In this document: piece by piece, positions 39,825 to 50,496 of the stretch | How positions within the stretch are numbered: position 1 is the first letter of the stretch | How the letters are laid out: each line of letters begins with the position of its first letter | Assembly (NCBI RefSeq): GCF_025244685.1 | Contig: NZ_CP104202.1 | Location: forward strand, 994,323-1,058,322 | Direction: 5' to 3' | Length of the DNA stretch: 64,000 bases | From: Chlorobaculum sp. MV4-Y | GTDB taxonomy: Bacteria; Bacteroidota; Chlorobiia; Chlorobiales; Chlorobiaceae | Position numbers and translations under genes: made by a program | The notes under the pieces: generated by a model | Databases searched by the model: none | What the model was told of the DNA's origin: nothing | What the model saw: only the letters and a program-made list of their open reading frames with translations

Positions 39825-40531
39825 TGTTCAACTCCATCTTTGGTACCATACCACTTTGTATGCGGCGCTGGCAAATGTTCGCATTCCGGTATAGTAACAT
39901 TTTCGGCGCCATCAAGAAAGCAGCTTCTCGCGGGAACAACCCCGTCTCCGGCAAGATTTCCATCGTCAGTCACTCCCCGGTAAAACATGTAACACATTTT
40001 TTCGATCATGCCGCCATCGAGCGAGCCTTTATACTGGTTGCTGACGACCGAAACTATCTGGTACTTCTGAAAAAATTCAGGCCCGAGATGCTTGAAAATA
40101 AAATCTGTCTTGATTTTCGCGAAATGCTCGTGGGTATGAAATGGAGTGCCGAGCGTGACCAGCCTGCCGACCAAGCCATTAACAGCGTAAACATCGCCCT
40201 GGAACGGGCGTTCCAGCAGATAGACCATGGCAACCGTTCCGCCGCCGCTGTGCGCGACAATGGTGACCGGCTCGCCGGGAAAGCGTGAGGCCATGGTGCG
40301 CACCGTTCGATCCAATACCGCCATAACCCGGTTGGTCGAGCGCTCGGGCGATGGTGGAAACCCGATCCAGTCGAGAAGATTGACAGGGGCAATCGCAATC
40401 TTCTCTGCCGGTATCCAGGTTGAAAGGGCCTCCCTCATCACCTCATAAAGAGAGTCCCAGAAAAGCACTCCCGGAATGATCACTACCGGATTCTGTCTGA
40501 CCTCTGCCATATTGGGCAACGCATCATGCAT
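39806..40531 (-). CDS. Alpha/beta-hydrolase, lipase-like
   Basis: 241 residues. [15 protein letters not shown] (oxyanion region), nucleophile Ser in [15 protein letters not shown], Asp in [14 protein letters not shown] and His in [11 protein letters not shown]. The pattern is that of GPI-deacylase-like/PGAP1-related lipases. No signal peptide is seen, so it is probably cytoplasmic or membrane-attached. Forms a pair with the lipoprotein downstream. Substrate unknown. Confidence 0.8.
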   Translation of the reverse strand: MHDALPNMAEVRQNPVVIIPGVLFWDSLYEVMREALSTWIPAEKIAIAPVNLLDWIGFPPSPERSTNRVMAVLDRTVRTMASRFPGEPVTIVAHSGGGTVAMVYLLERPFQGDVYAVNGLVGRLVTLGTPFHTHEHFAKIKTDFIFKHLGPEFFQKYQIVSVVSNQYKGSLDGGMIEKMCYMFYRGVTDDGNLAGDGVVPARSCFLDGAENVTIPECEHLPAPHTKWYGTKDGVEQWIEWL

Positions 40532-40572
40532 CAGTTATGAATCATGAACAGATGGTTCTGACTCCAATCTTT

Positions 40573-42087
40573 TTATGACCAGCGCCTCAACAGATCGAGG
40601 AGGAGACGGACACCGAAACCGGTCGCTCCAGATGCCTTTGATCCGCTTTTTGCCAGAAATGCCGGGCCTGCGATGTCAATATGCGCCCAGTGCTTGTGAC
40701 CGTCGATGAACTTCTCGAGAAATTTAGCCGCTGTAATCGTACCTGCGCCGCGACCACCGGTATTGTGCACATCGGCAACGTCGGACTTGATCATCTCGTC
40801 ATACTCATCCCAGAGCGGCATCCGCCAAACCTTTTCGCCCGAAGACTGGGCAGCCTCAAAAATACTCTCCGCCAGTTTGTCATCATTGCTGAAAAGTCCG
40901 GCCACCGAATTGCCAAGCGCCACGATGCATGCGCCGGTCAGCGTGGCTAAATCAATAATCACATCAGGATTATACTCCTTCTTGGCGTAGGTAAGCGCAT
41001 CGGCAAGAATCAGACGCCCCTCGGCATCGGTGTTGCCAACCTCGACCGTGATACCTGACATGGTCGTGATCACATCGCCAGGTTTTTGCGCCGAGCCGCC
41101 TGGCATGTTGTCGGTGGCCGGAACGAGACCAACCACCCTGAGCGGCAAACCAAGGCTTGCGGCGGCTTCAACTGCGGCGATCACCGCAGCGGCTCCGGAC
41201 ATATCCGATTTCATCTCATCCATTCCCTGGGCGGGCTTCAGCGAAATGCCGCCCGAATCGAAGGTCACGCCTTTGCCCACCAGCGCAACGGTCTTTTTGG
41301 CCTTGCCTTTCGGCTTGTAGTCGAGAATGGCAAAGGTCGGCGGCTGCTCACTTCCCTTGTTGACGGCGAGAAGACCGCCCATGCCAAGCTCGGTGATCTT
41401 CTTTTTATCCAACACCGTCACCTCGAAGCCTCCCCGCTTACCGGCTTCGATGGCGGCATCCGCCAGCTCTTCGGCAGAGAGATGATTCCCCGGCAGGTTG
41501 ACCAGGTCTCTTGCCCTGTTCTGGCACAAGCCAATAATCATCCCTTTTCCAGAACCCTTCTCAACAGCCTCAAGCCGGCTTCCGCATCCAGCAAGCACCA
41601 GTTCTTCGATATTTTTGGGCTTGTCGTCCTTGTCCTCCTCCTTGTCGAGTTTGCCGCTCTTGAGGCGATCGAAGCGATACGCTCCGGACAGGACGCCCTC
41701 TACGAGAATGGCTGCCAGTTCTTCCGGTTTCTGCTTCGACTGCTTGGCCCAATCATCGATCGGCGAGCAATCGAGAGCGAGAACGCCAAGATGCAGATCA
41801 ACCGTCTTTCGAGCGACGGAATCGGCAGCCTTGCGATAATCTTCGGCGGTTTTGCCTTCGCCGACACCGGCAAGAATCACCCTCGAAGCCTCTTTGCCAG
41901 AGGTCTGCCGGTACAGCATCGCAATCTCGCCAGCAGAAGCCTTGAAGTCACCATCGGGACTCGCAACGACACCCAGACCCGCGAGAACTTTCCCCGCATC
42001 GCGTTTCATCTCTTTCTTGCTGAAGAACTGAACAAGAATATCGGCAGTGACCAGGCCGCTCTCTTTAGCCGTAACAGTACATTTCAT
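40573..42087 (-). CDS. pepA: Cytosol (leucyl) aminopeptidase PepA
   Basis: 504 residues from the ATG at 42087 ([13 protein letters not shown]); the longer open frame upstream overlaps the DHH gene. [31 protein letters not shown], the [14 protein letters not shown] metal site and [14 protein letters not shown] are diagnostic. A di-metal M17 peptidase that removes N-terminal residues; it may also bind DNA as in E. coli. Confidence 0.96.
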   Translation of the reverse strand: MKCTVTAKESGLVTADILVQFFSKKEMKRDAGKVLAGLGVVASPDGDFKASAGEIAMLYRQTSGKEASRVILAGVGEGKTAEDYRKAADSVARKTVDLHLGVLALDCSPIDDWAKQSKQKPEELAAILVEGVLSGAYRFDRLKSGKLDKEEDKDDKPKNIEELVLAGCGSRLEAVEKGSGKGMIIGLCQNRARDLVNLPGNHLSAEELADAAIEAGKRGGFEVTVLDKKKITELGMGGLLAVNKGSEQPPTFAILDYKPKGKAKKTVALVGKGVTFDSGGISLKPAQGMDEMKSDMSGAAAVIAAVEAAASLGLPLRVVGLVPATDNMPGGSAQKPGDVITTMSGITVEVGNTDAEGRLILADALTYAKKEYNPDVIIDLATLTGACIVALGNSVAGLFSNDDKLAESIFEAAQSSGEKVWRMPLWDEYDEMIKSDVADVHNTGGRGAGTITAAKFLEKFIDGHKHWAHIDIAGPAFLAKSGSKASGATGFGVRLLLDLLRRWS

Positions 42088-42119
42088 GCTTGCACGTAAA
42101 TAGGAAATAATTGAAAAAA

Positions 42120-43181
42120 TTAACTGTCCACCTGTTCGAGGGTGAACTTGCGGACATCCTCCAGAATCACGAGTTGCGCCTTCTCTGCCGACATTCTCAA
42201 CAGGCAACCGGCAGCATTCATATGGCCACCTCCGCCGTGGTGTTTGGCCAACTGGTTGACATAAATCTTGCCCCGCGACCTGAAGCTGACCTTGCACCGT
42301 CCATCCTGCATCTCAACAAGAAGAACGGCAACCTTCACAGTCGGCACACTAAGAAGATAGCGAATAATAAGATCGGTGTCGAACAACTTGCTGCCGGTCT
42401 GTTCGAGCATATCCTGGGTAATGAAAAGCCAGGATATCAAACCATTCTCGATAATCTTGATGCTTGAAAGCGACAGGCCAAGCAGCTTGAGCGCCTCCGG
42501 CGTCAGGGCATTGTAGATGCGGTCGTAAACCAACTCCGGGTTGGCCCCTTTTTCAACCAGCATTCCGGCAAGTCGATAGGTGTAAGGAGTAGTTTTGGGA
42601 AACCTGAACGAGCCAGTGTCGGTCATGATAGCTGTATAGAGAGCTGAAGCCACTTCGACAGTAAACAGCTGCTGCCCGGTACGTAGCTCCAGGGCGGTAA
42701 CAAGATCACAGACAAGCTCACCGGTCGAAGAAGCGTAGGTTTCGCACACCGTGATATCGGCAAAATCCTCCGGTTCGAGATGATGATCAACGCAAAGCAC
42801 TTTGAGTCGGCTCATCTCCCTGGCGAACTCCACATGTGGCCAAAGTCTGCCGATACGGTCGTGCAGATTGGCATCGAGTACGACCAGGAGATCAGCAAGG
42901 AAAAACTCCTGCATGGTCTCCTCATCCCGGTCGCGAAAAAGGTTGATATCATGAAGTTCCTTCAGGAACAGATAGTTCGGCGGCACTTCCGTTGGATTGA
43001 AAATCGCAACCTCTTTGCCCAGAGCCTTGAGAGCGAGAGCAAGAGCGACCTGGCTGCCAAGCCCGTCGCCATCTGAATTTTCGTGGGTGGTAAAAATAAT
43101 GTGCGTGGCTTCCAGCATCTCATCGATGACCGGCCTCCACTCTTCAGGGGTCAATGTCCGGCCATATTCGGGTATAATCAT
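42120..43181 (-). CDS. DHH/DHHA1 family phosphoesterase (NrnA-like)
   Basis: 353 residues. Motif [51 protein letters not shown] (DHH), AIMTDTGSF and the C-terminal DHHA1 [10 protein letters not shown]. NrnA enzymes degrade nano-RNA and pAp, and relatives cleave c-di-AMP/pApA. The C-terminal order fits NrnA better than RecJ. Upstream of pepA by 32 bases on the same strand, likely co-transcribed. Confidence 0.88.
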   Translation of the reverse strand: MIIPEYGRTLTPEEWRPVIDEMLEATHIIFTTHENSDGDGLGSQVALALALKALGKEVAIFNPTEVPPNYLFLKELHDINLFRDRDEETMQEFFLADLLVVLDANLHDRIGRLWPHVEFAREMSRLKVLCVDHHLEPEDFADITVCETYASSTGELVCDLVTALELRTGQQLFTVEVASALYTAIMTDTGSFRFPKTTPYTYRLAGMLVEKGANPELVYDRIYNALTPEALKLLGLSLSSIKIIENGLISWLFITQDMLEQTGSKLFDTDLIIRYLLSVPTVKVAVLLVEMQDGRCKVSFRSRGKIYVNQLAKHHGGGGHMNAAGCLLRMSAEKAQLVILEDVRKFTLEQVDS

Positions 43182-43327
43182 CAGCGCTGGAAATGGTTTG
43201 CGAAATACTCAACGGAAACGAACGTATAATACGGAAATAACCGGACGGACCGAATCCGATAATTTCAGAACATCAGCAGAAAGCAAAAGGATTTGCAATA
43301 ACTGAACCTAACCCAAAAAAGAGGTGA

Positions 43328-43675
43328 TCAGGCCGTCTGCACTTGCAAATCCGGCATATCTTCACAGAATTTCTCCACATTCCTGAGATACCGGGCAAAA
43401 GCCTCCCGGCCCTCGACGGTCATCCGGTAATTGGTCAGGGGCTTGCGGCTCTCGAAACTCTTCATGCACTCCACATACCTCGCCGCTTCAAGTTTTCTCA
43501 GATGAATACTGAGATTTCCATCCGTAGCTCTGATACTATCGCGAATGTCAACGAACGATGCTTCAGGGACGCTCATCAGATAAGCCAGTGCCGCAAAGCG
43601 AATTCTCGCATGGATAACCTTGTCGAGAAGCTGATGATTGTAATCCTTTTTGTCTTTCGATGGTTCCGGAGACAT
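43328..43675 (-). CDS. Winged-helix (HTH_34-like) transcriptional regulator
   Basis: 115 residues. The helix-turn-helix segment IRDSIRATDGNLSIHLRKLEAARYVECM and wing YRMTVEGREAFARYLRN match the small ArsR/MarR-like HTH_34 type. No ligand domain or cysteine sensor is visible. Immediately upstream lies a 16-bp perfect palindrome that could be its own operator. Targets unknown. Confidence 0.8.
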   Translation of the reverse strand: MSPEPSKDKKDYNHQLLDKVIHARIRFAALAYLMSVPEASFVDIRDSIRATDGNLSIHLRKLEAARYVECMKSFESRKPLTNYRMTVEGREAFARYLRNVEKFCEDMPDLQVQTA

Positions 43676-43727
43676 TCTTTCTTTTAAATTATTTCAACGG
43701 TTACTAAAGAGACTTGTGGTTATATAT

Positions 43728-43743
43728 AAAAAAGTACTTTTTT
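43728..43743. promoter_or_regulatory. 16-bp perfect palindrome upstream of the winged-helix regulator
   Basis: AAAAAAGTACTTTTTT, centred at GTAC, begins 53 bases upstream of the regulator ATG. It shares the AAAGTACTTT core with the element at 4432-4443. Candidate autoregulatory operator. Confidence 0.45.
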
Positions 43744-43837
43744 TATCGATCAAGAGCAAGAGAAGCAACGAAATGGAAGAAAATGAAATATCAGAAGAGA
43801 GCCTGACCCAAGAAAAGGAAAACAACACGGCAACCTT

Positions 43838-44896
43838 CTGAACATCAGAAAACTGAGCAGGAAGGAGCTTACCGGACTCTTGACCCGTCTCGGAGAGCCA
43901 GCTTATCGCGCAAATCAGCTCCATCGATGGCTGTACAGTAATCAGGCTCTCCGTTTTGAAGAAATGAGCACCCTCAGCAAACAACTGCGTCAGAAACTCG
44001 CTTCTGAATGGATTATACATCCGGCCTCACTTGTCGGCACCGAAAGCGAAACGATGGAATCTGGTTCAGTGGCTGGAAACCCAACGGCAAAATTCCTCAT
44101 CAAACTGGAGGACAACGAACTGGTCGAAAGTGTCCTCATCCCTTCGGAAGAGCGGATAACTGCCTGCATCTCCTCGCAAATCGGCTGCCCGCTCCGCTGT
44201 ACCTTCTGTGCAACAGGCCACATGGGATTCAGAAGAAACCTCACGACATCGGAAATAACCGATCAGATATTTCTGCTTGAAAAAGAAGCGCAGAAGCGCC
44301 ACAGGCGGGGGCTGACCAATATTGTCTTCATGGGTATGGGCGAACCGTTGCTGAATCTTGACAATGTGTTTGAGTCGATCGGAACGCTGACTGAAAAGGA
44401 TTACCAATTCAGCATCTCCGAAAAAAAGATCACGATTTCAACCGTCGGGTTGCCCCTGGAAATGGACAGAATCGCCCGATCGGGACTCAAAACCAAACTC
44501 GCCATATCGCTGCACAGCGCCGACCAGCTCATACGCGAACGAATGATGCCAATCGCCATTGACATTACCCTCGACAAACTCGCCAAAGCGATAAACTCCT
44601 ATAACACCATAACCAGCCAACCGGTTACGCTTGTCTACATGCTGCTGGATGGCGTCAACGATTCGCCTGAAGATGCCCGTAAACTGGTTCGTTTCGCAAA
44701 GAGAGGGTTGTGCAAAATTAATTTGATTGATTATAATTCTATCGTTACCTTGAAATTCAAGCCAGGTTGCAGCAGCTCGAAAACCGTGTTCATTCAACAG
44801 TTACTGGATGCTGGGCTGTTCGTAACCGTCAGAAAAAGTCAGGGTGCAGCCATCAACGCAGCATGCGGACAGCTGGCCACCCGGCCTGTGAGGTAA
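43838..44896 (+). CDS. rlmN: Dual-specificity RNA methyltransferase RlmN, start codon unclear
   Basis: Radical SAM motif CPLRCTFC, GLTNIVFMGMGEPLLN, and Cys in the C-terminal AINAACGQLA. The product makes m2A2503 in 23S rRNA and m2A37 in tRNA. Relatives begin with a segment like NLLxLSREELxxLLxELGEPAYRARQ; here NIRKLSRKELTGLLTRLGEPAYRANQ is in frame from CTG at 43838, while the first ordinary start (TTG 43880) would cut this helix. There is no ATG or GTG in the frame upstream to the stop at 43784. A 22-codon ATG frame (43773-43841, ENEISEESLTQEKENN) ends there, one frame off. Confidence 0.9.
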   Translation: MNIRKLSRKELTGLLTRLGEPAYRANQLHRWLYSNQALRFEEMSTLSKQLRQKLASEWIIHPASLVGTESETMESGSVAGNPTAKFLIKLEDNELVESVLIPSEERITACISSQIGCPLRCTFCATGHMGFRRNLTTSEITDQIFLLEKEAQKRHRRGLTNIVFMGMGEPLLNLDNVFESIGTLTEKDYQFSISEKKITISTVGLPLEMDRIARSGLKTKLAISLHSADQLIRERMMPIAIDITLDKLAKAINSYNTITSQPVTLVYMLLDGVNDSPEDARKLVRFAKRGLCKINLIDYNSIVTLKFKPGCSSSKTVFIQQLLDAGLFVTVRKSQGAAINAACGQLATRPVR

Positions 44897-44937
44897 TAAC
44901 GGTTTGAAACCGAAGAAATATTTAACCGGCCCATCTC

Positions 44938-45706
44938 ATGGATCTATCCTCTTTTCTTCCTTTCAGAGACGAAATGGTCAAGGTATATCACTGTCTGACC
45001 AACAATGCAACCCATACCTCCGAGAAACCGGTTTTCAGTGAGCTCAAGGTTCGCCGCTACTCCTGTCCGCTGGAAAATGTCTCCGACTTTATCACCAACA
45101 AAATAGAGGGCTGGGTTGGCTGGGAACTCAAGAGCCAGAAAACGGCGGTCGGCGGCATGAAAACCATCCGCGCAGAGGTCTCATCTTTTGCCCTGCTTGG
45201 AATGAAAATAGACGTCACGTTCGGGCTGGTTGAAGAAACCGACATCAACGGCCGTAAAATCACCACCGTCAACGGCAAAGCGCACACCAGGATCGACTCC
45301 AAAGGTGATCTCGGCGAAAGCCGCAGAATGCTCCGGATGATGCTGGCCTCACTCGATTTCGAGTTCAGACCACAGATCGTCCATGAAGATGAGTACGTTC
45401 ACCGCTCCATTGACCCGAAAAACTCGAACGCAGCATTCCAGCAACTTTTCGATGAATCCACGCTCGAACATCGCCCGAGCACACCAAAGGCCAAGTCTAT
45501 TGAGCTAAAAAACCGGTTAAAAACAGATAGAGTTCAAGTCATCCAAGAACAGTGGAGAAACTGTAACGGCCCCCACCTCATCTCCGGCCATACCAGTCGC
45601 TACGAACGGCGCACAGACAACCACTGCCCCGGATTCGGATGTCGAAGAGGTGAAGAAACCGGCAAAACCGAAAATTACCGTTATCTCCCTGAAAAAAAAT
45701 TCATAA
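44938..45706 (+). pseudogene. Unrecognised protein gene with apparent frameshift, upstream of adk
   Basis: Reading from 44938, the first ~190 residues look like real coding sequence (KVYHCLTNNATHTSEKPVF, SELKVRRYSCPLENVSDFI, ...FRPQIVHEDEYVH). After ~45520 the same frame becomes poor and would run into adk. In the +1 frame from the A5 run at 45519-45523, coding resumes as a Pro/Thr/Ala-rich tail (GETVTAPTSSPAIPVATNG) ending PKITVISLKKNS with TAA at 45704, 15 bases before adk. Removing one A joins both parts. The N-terminal domain could be a START/SRPBCC-like fold, unproven. Confidence 0.6.
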
Positions 45707-46378
<672 letters not shown>

Positions 46379-46400
46379 CTGCCCCGTGTGAATATCATTT

Positions 46401-46433
46401 AAAAAAAGCCAGTTTGAACCACTGGCTTTTTTT
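46401..46433 (+). terminator. Rho-independent terminator after adk
   Basis: AAAAAAAGCCAGT-loop-ACTGGCTTTTTTT is a near-perfect hairpin 22 bases after the adk stop. Confidence 0.95.
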
Positions 46434-46512
46434 GATTATAAATAATGATTTTGAATGAGCAATCTTTTTCCTTGTCTCTTGCTGTCCTTTTCTTTCAAGC
46501 TCCTGATTACCG

Positions 46513-48942
46513 ATGCGCGCGATTGTCTATGTAGAGCGAATCTATCGTGACGAGCCTTTTCGGCTGAGCATGCCGGAGGGGCTCAAAACGACGATTCAGC
46601 CGGGTTGTCAGGTGCTGCTGAACCTTGCCCGCCACAAGGCGTCTGCTTACACCGGCTATGTCTGGTCGCTGGAAGAGGCGGGCGATGGCGACATCGAAGG
46701 CGATGTGCTCGACCTGCTCAACGGCGGCGTTCCGGTGCTGACTCCGGTGATGCTGAAACTCGCAATGTGGATTTCGGACTACTATGCGGCCCTCTCCATT
46801 GAATGCCTCACTACCGCCCTTCCCGCCCCGCTCAGGAGCACGGTCGATGACGTGGTGGAGCTGGCCGGGTTCCAGCTCGAAAGCCCGGAATTACGAGTCA
46901 AAAGCACGGGGTTGCGCCGGAGCATTTTGAAAGCGCTCTCGGCTGAAAAACGGCTCACCGTGCGCCAGCTCCGCAAGCGCCTCGGGCGCAAGGAACTGTA
47001 CTCAGTACTCGCCGAACTCGAACGCGCGGGGCTGGTCACCATCAGGAAAAGCTTTGTTGAAACGAAGCCAGCCACCGTCACAGCATGGCGTCTGGCGGCG
47101 GCACTTCCCGATGAACCCGAAAAGCTCATTGCGCGATCGCCCAGAAAACGTGAAGCGTTTGAACTGCTCGCCTCGCGCCCGGAGCGGCTGTTCCGCGCCG
47201 GAGAGGGCGGTATTTCACGAATGGTATTCAGCGGACTTGTCACACTCGGCCTCGCCGAAAAGACCGAAACCGCCGCGCCCTCTCGCGAAAGCCTGCGCTT
47301 CGACGAGCCGCAAAAGGAGATCTATTCCCTCAGTCCGCACCAGCAGCAGGCGCTTGACGTCTTGACCGAAGCGCTCTACGAACAGCAATTCCGGACATTC
47401 CTTTTGCACGGCGTAACCGGCAGTGGCAAGACGCTGGTCTACATCGAGCTGCTGCGCCGCGTGCTCGCCGAGGGCAAGACCGCAATTGTCCTGGTACCGG
47501 AAATCTCACTCACACCGCAGACCGCCGCCCGGTTCCGCCACTACTTCGGCGACGATATCCAGATCATGCACAGCGCCATGAGCGACCGCGAAAAGTACGA
47601 CGCCTGGCAGCGACTGCGACAGGGCAAGGCGCGCATCGCGCTCGGCGCTCGCTCGACCATCTTCGCTCCGCTGGAGAACGTTGGCGCGATCATCGTGGAC
47701 GAGGAACACGACGCGGCCTACAAGCAGGATCGCACGCCCCGCTACCACGCCCGCGACACAGCGGTGATGCGGGCCATGTTCGAAAACGCGCTCTGCGTAC
47801 TCGGCTCGGCAACGCCGTCGTTCGAGTCCTACCGGAACGCGCTGGAGGGCAAGTACACGCTGCTCGAACTGCCGGAGCGCATCGACAACGCCCGGATGCC
47901 CTCCATCAGGCTGGTCTGGATGCCCGGCAGCCAGCGGGTCACACCGTCGATCTCGGGCGCGCTCTACGACGCCATCCGCGAAAGGCTCAAGCGCGACGAG
48001 CAGGTGATCCTTCTGCAAAATCGCCGGGGCTTCGCCGGCAGCCTGCTCTGCCTCGACTGCGGCCACACGCCGCAATGCCGCCACTGCAACATTCCGCTGG
48101 TCTATCACACGAGCGACCGGAGCCTGCGCTGCCACTACTGCGGTCACATCGAAACGTTCCGGCAAACGTGCCCCGCCTGCAAATCGGAAAATCTTTTCTA
48201 CAAAAGCAGTGGCACCGAGCGCATCGAGGAGGAGCTTGGAGAGCTGTTCCCCGAAGAGAAGATTCTGCGGATGGACATCGACACCACCTCGACCAAGGAC
48301 GCCCACGCCTCGATGCTGACCGCTTTCCGCGAAAAGCGCGCCCGCATCCTGCTCGGCACGCAAATGGTGGCCAAAGGCCTCGACTTTCCGGAGGTGACGC
48401 TGGTTGGGGTGCTGATGGCCGACATCGGCCTGAATCTGCCGGACTTCAGAGCCGCGGAGCGCATCTACTCGCTTCTGATGCAGGTCGCAGGACGGGCGGG
48501 ACGATCGTCGATGCCCGGCGAGGTGCTGCTTCAGCTCTACAACCGCGACAACGAGCTGTTTCAGCACGTCATCCGCGCTGACTACCGCCACTTTTTCGAA
48601 GCCGAGATGGCCACCCGCCGCGAACTCGCCTACCCGCCGTTCACGCGTCTCATCAAGTTCGAGTGCTCATCGCCATCGGAAGCGGTCGCAGAAAAAGGAG
48701 CTCTAGCGCTTCGGGAACATTTGCAGCCGCAGGTACCTGAAGAGTTCGGTTTTATCCTCGGGCCTGCCCCTGCAGGCATCAACAGAATAAAAGGACGCTA
48801 CCGATACCAGCTCATCCTGAAGCTCTCCGGGATCAAGCTCTCCTCCACTCTGCTCAGACAGGTGCAGTACGATACCCTTGGCGCATTAAGAGGCGAAAAT
48901 CTGGTTATCACCGTTGACGTCGATCCGCAGCATCTTCTGTAA
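46513..48942 (+). CDS. priA: Primosomal protein N', replication restart helicase
   Basis: 809 residues. Helicase Walker A HGVTGSGKTLVYIELL, IVDEEHDAAYKQDR, LGSATPS, GTQMVAKGLDFPEVTLVG, LNLPDFRAAERIYSLLMQV. Zinc-binding cysteines are in CLDCGHTPQCRHC and CHYCGHIETFRQTCPAC. The winged-helix N domain is shorter than in E. coli but present. Reloads DnaB at stalled forks. Confidence 0.96.
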   Translation: MRAIVYVERIYRDEPFRLSMPEGLKTTIQPGCQVLLNLARHKASAYTGYVWSLEEAGDGDIEGDVLDLLNGGVPVLTPVMLKLAMWISDYYAALSIECLTTALPAPLRSTVDDVVELAGFQLESPELRVKSTGLRRSILKALSAEKRLTVRQLRKRLGRKELYSVLAELERAGLVTIRKSFVETKPATVTAWRLAAALPDEPEKLIARSPRKREAFELLASRPERLFRAGEGGISRMVFSGLVTLGLAEKTETAAPSRESLRFDEPQKEIYSLSPHQQQALDVLTEALYEQQFRTFLLHGVTGSGKTLVYIELLRRVLAEGKTAIVLVPEISLTPQTAARFRHYFGDDIQIMHSAMSDREKYDAWQRLRQGKARIALGARSTIFAPLENVGAIIVDEEHDAAYKQDRTPRYHARDTAVMRAMFENALCVLGSATPSFESYRNALEGKYTLLELPERIDNARMPSIRLVWMPGSQRVTPSISGALYDAIRERLKRDEQVILLQNRRGFAGSLLCLDCGHTPQCRHCNIPLVYHTSDRSLRCHYCGHIETFRQTCPACKSENLFYKSSGTERIEEELGELFPEEKILRMDIDTTSTKDAHASMLTAFREKRARILLGTQMVAKGLDFPEVTLVGVLMADIGLNLPDFRAAERIYSLLMQVAGRAGRSSMPGEVLLQLYNRDNELFQHVIRADYRHFFEAEMATRRELAYPPFTRLIKFECSSPSEAVAEKGALALREHLQPQVPEEFGFILGPAPAGINRIKGRYRYQLILKLSGIKLSSTLLRQVQYDTLGALRGENLVITVDVDPQHLL

Positions 48943-49038
48943 AGAGTTTTTTTATCGTAAATTCGATGCAATTGACGACTGTCACGAGTAATCAAGGCGA
49001 TACGCAGAGCACAACGTTGAACCCGTAATCCGCAGATC

Positions 49039-49575
49039 ATGACCGATTTCGAATGGAAAGGCAGTTACCTCGGCGAGCACAAACTCAAAGCCGCTGGCGT
49101 CGTTGCCGTGCTTTTGCTGAGATACCTCTACACCTCGCTTTTCATCTACGGCTTCGTCCATAAAATCATGCGCGGCTGGATGTGGAGCGACATTCTGACG
49201 CAACACTTCACACAAAGACTGCACGAGCTGCTTGCCACAAGCGCAACGCCCGGCTCCATCGAAGCAGGAATCGCCATGTGGCAGGCCTCATACCTTCAAC
49301 ACTTCGCCATCCCCATGGTCATGCCCATCGCCTGGATCGTGACCATCGGCGAACTGATCATTGGCGTCGCTCTGCTCTTCGGCGTCACCACGCGCATCAA
49401 CGCGGCATTCGGCCTCTTCATGCTGCTCAATTTCACGGCTGGCGGCTACTACAACCTGACCATTCCTCCGCTGGTCGCCATTTCGATACTGCTCATCGTG
49501 CTGCCGACAGGCCACTGGCTCGGCCTCGACCGCAGTCTCAACAGGAAATATCCGGGTTCATTATGGTTCAGATGA
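49039..49575 (+). CDS. DoxX-family membrane protein
   Basis: 178 residues with four hydrophobic helices. RYLYTSLFIYGFVHKIMRGW, ITIGELIIGVALLFGVTTR and NAAFGLFMLLNFTAGGYYN carry the DoxX pattern. Such proteins include quinol-reacting subunits of small oxidases and thiosulfate:quinone oxidoreductase (DoxD), of interest in a sulfur oxidiser, but function here is not established. The TPR gene follows 41 bases later. Confidence 0.75.
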   Translation: MTDFEWKGSYLGEHKLKAAGVVAVLLLRYLYTSLFIYGFVHKIMRGWMWSDILTQHFTQRLHELLATSATPGSIEAGIAMWQASYLQHFAIPMVMPIAWIVTIGELIIGVALLFGVTTRINAAFGLFMLLNFTAGGYYNLTIPPLVAISILLIVLPTGHWLGLDRSLNRKYPGSLWFR

Positions 49576-49616
49576 AAGGCATTCTGGCAAGGTTTCCTCC
49601 TCCAGCAAAAAATGAC

Positions 49617-50417
49617 ATGAGAAAAACCGTTGCCTCACTTCTGGCTGCTCTGTTTCTCATGCTGTCGAACCCGGTTTCGGGAAATGCGGCGGCCAGAACG
49701 CAAGAAAATACCGAGATCGATGCAGCTGATCAGGCATTCAAATCGCTGCGCTACGAAAAAGCCGACTCGCTCTACCTCTCGATGCTTCAGACCGGGCAAG
49801 AGTCGGCAGACCTGTACTGGAAACTCGCCCGTCTGAACATCAGCATCGCGGAGTCTATCGACCCGGCAGAGCGAAAAAAACGGATACCTTTTTACAACAA
49901 AGCGGTCGAATATGCGAGAAAATCAGTTCAGCTCGACAGCAACAACGCCAGTGCACACACCTGGCTGGCCGCCGCTCTGGCCTTGAAAGCAGACAAAATC
50001 GGCGCAAAAGAGAAGCTGAACAGAGCCGCTGAAATCAGACGCGAACTCGATAAAGCGTTGGCGCTGAACCCGAACGACGATGTCGCCTGGTCGATGCTCG
50101 GTTCATACAACTTCGAGGCATCAAAAATCGGATGGTTCAGCCGGTTTATGGGAGGCACCTTCGTCGGGCAGATGCCCAAAGGCAGCCGTGAAGAGGCGGA
50201 AAAGGATTTCAAGAAAGCCATCAGCCTTAATCCGAAGGTCATCAGGCATTACCACGAACTTGCGCTTCTCTATCTTGAAGAGGATAAAAAACAGGAGGCC
50301 CTGAACACCTTGCGGATAGCCGAAACCAGACCGGTGCTCATAAAAAGTGACGAGAGACGGCTCAAAGAGATCAGAAAGCTGATCGACAGACTATCTAAAG
50401 AGATTGAGGAAAAGTAA
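49617..50417 (+). CDS. Exported TPR protein
   Basis: 266 residues from the ATG at 49617 (MRKTVASLLAALFLM); an in-frame ATG at 49572 would add 15 residues before the signal peptide. Cleavable signal ends near SGNAAA. Tetratricopeptide units follow: ADQAFKSLRYEKADSLYLSML, YNKAVEYARKSVQLDSNNASAH, RRELDKALALNPNDDVAWS and KKAISLNPKVIRHYHELALL. Predicted periplasmic protein-interaction scaffold. Confidence 0.85.
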   Translation: MRKTVASLLAALFLMLSNPVSGNAAARTQENTEIDAADQAFKSLRYEKADSLYLSMLQTGQESADLYWKLARLNISIAESIDPAERKKRIPFYNKAVEYARKSVQLDSNNASAHTWLAAALALKADKIGAKEKLNRAAEIRRELDKALALNPNDDVAWSMLGSYNFEASKIGWFSRFMGGTFVGQMPKGSREEAEKDFKKAISLNPKVIRHYHELALLYLEEDKKQEALNTLRIAETRPVLIKSDERRLKEIRKLIDRLSKEIEEK

Positions 50418-50449
50418 CAGACGAACCGTCGAAGGATCAAGCCTTCAGT

Positions 50450-50473
50450 AGCTCAGACAAATCTGTCTGAGCT
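50450..50473. terminator. Hairpin between convergent TPR and aroQ genes
   Basis: AGCTCAGACA-AATC-TGTCTGAGCT is a perfect 10-bp stem with 4-nt loop, without T-tract. Confidence 0.6.
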
Positions 50474-50496
50474 GACCGATTTGCTCTCCCGCCAAT

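Noticed and set aside
47506-48591. 361-residue minus-strand frame opposite priA
   Set aside because: Shadow frame; priA has every helicase motif in the other direction.
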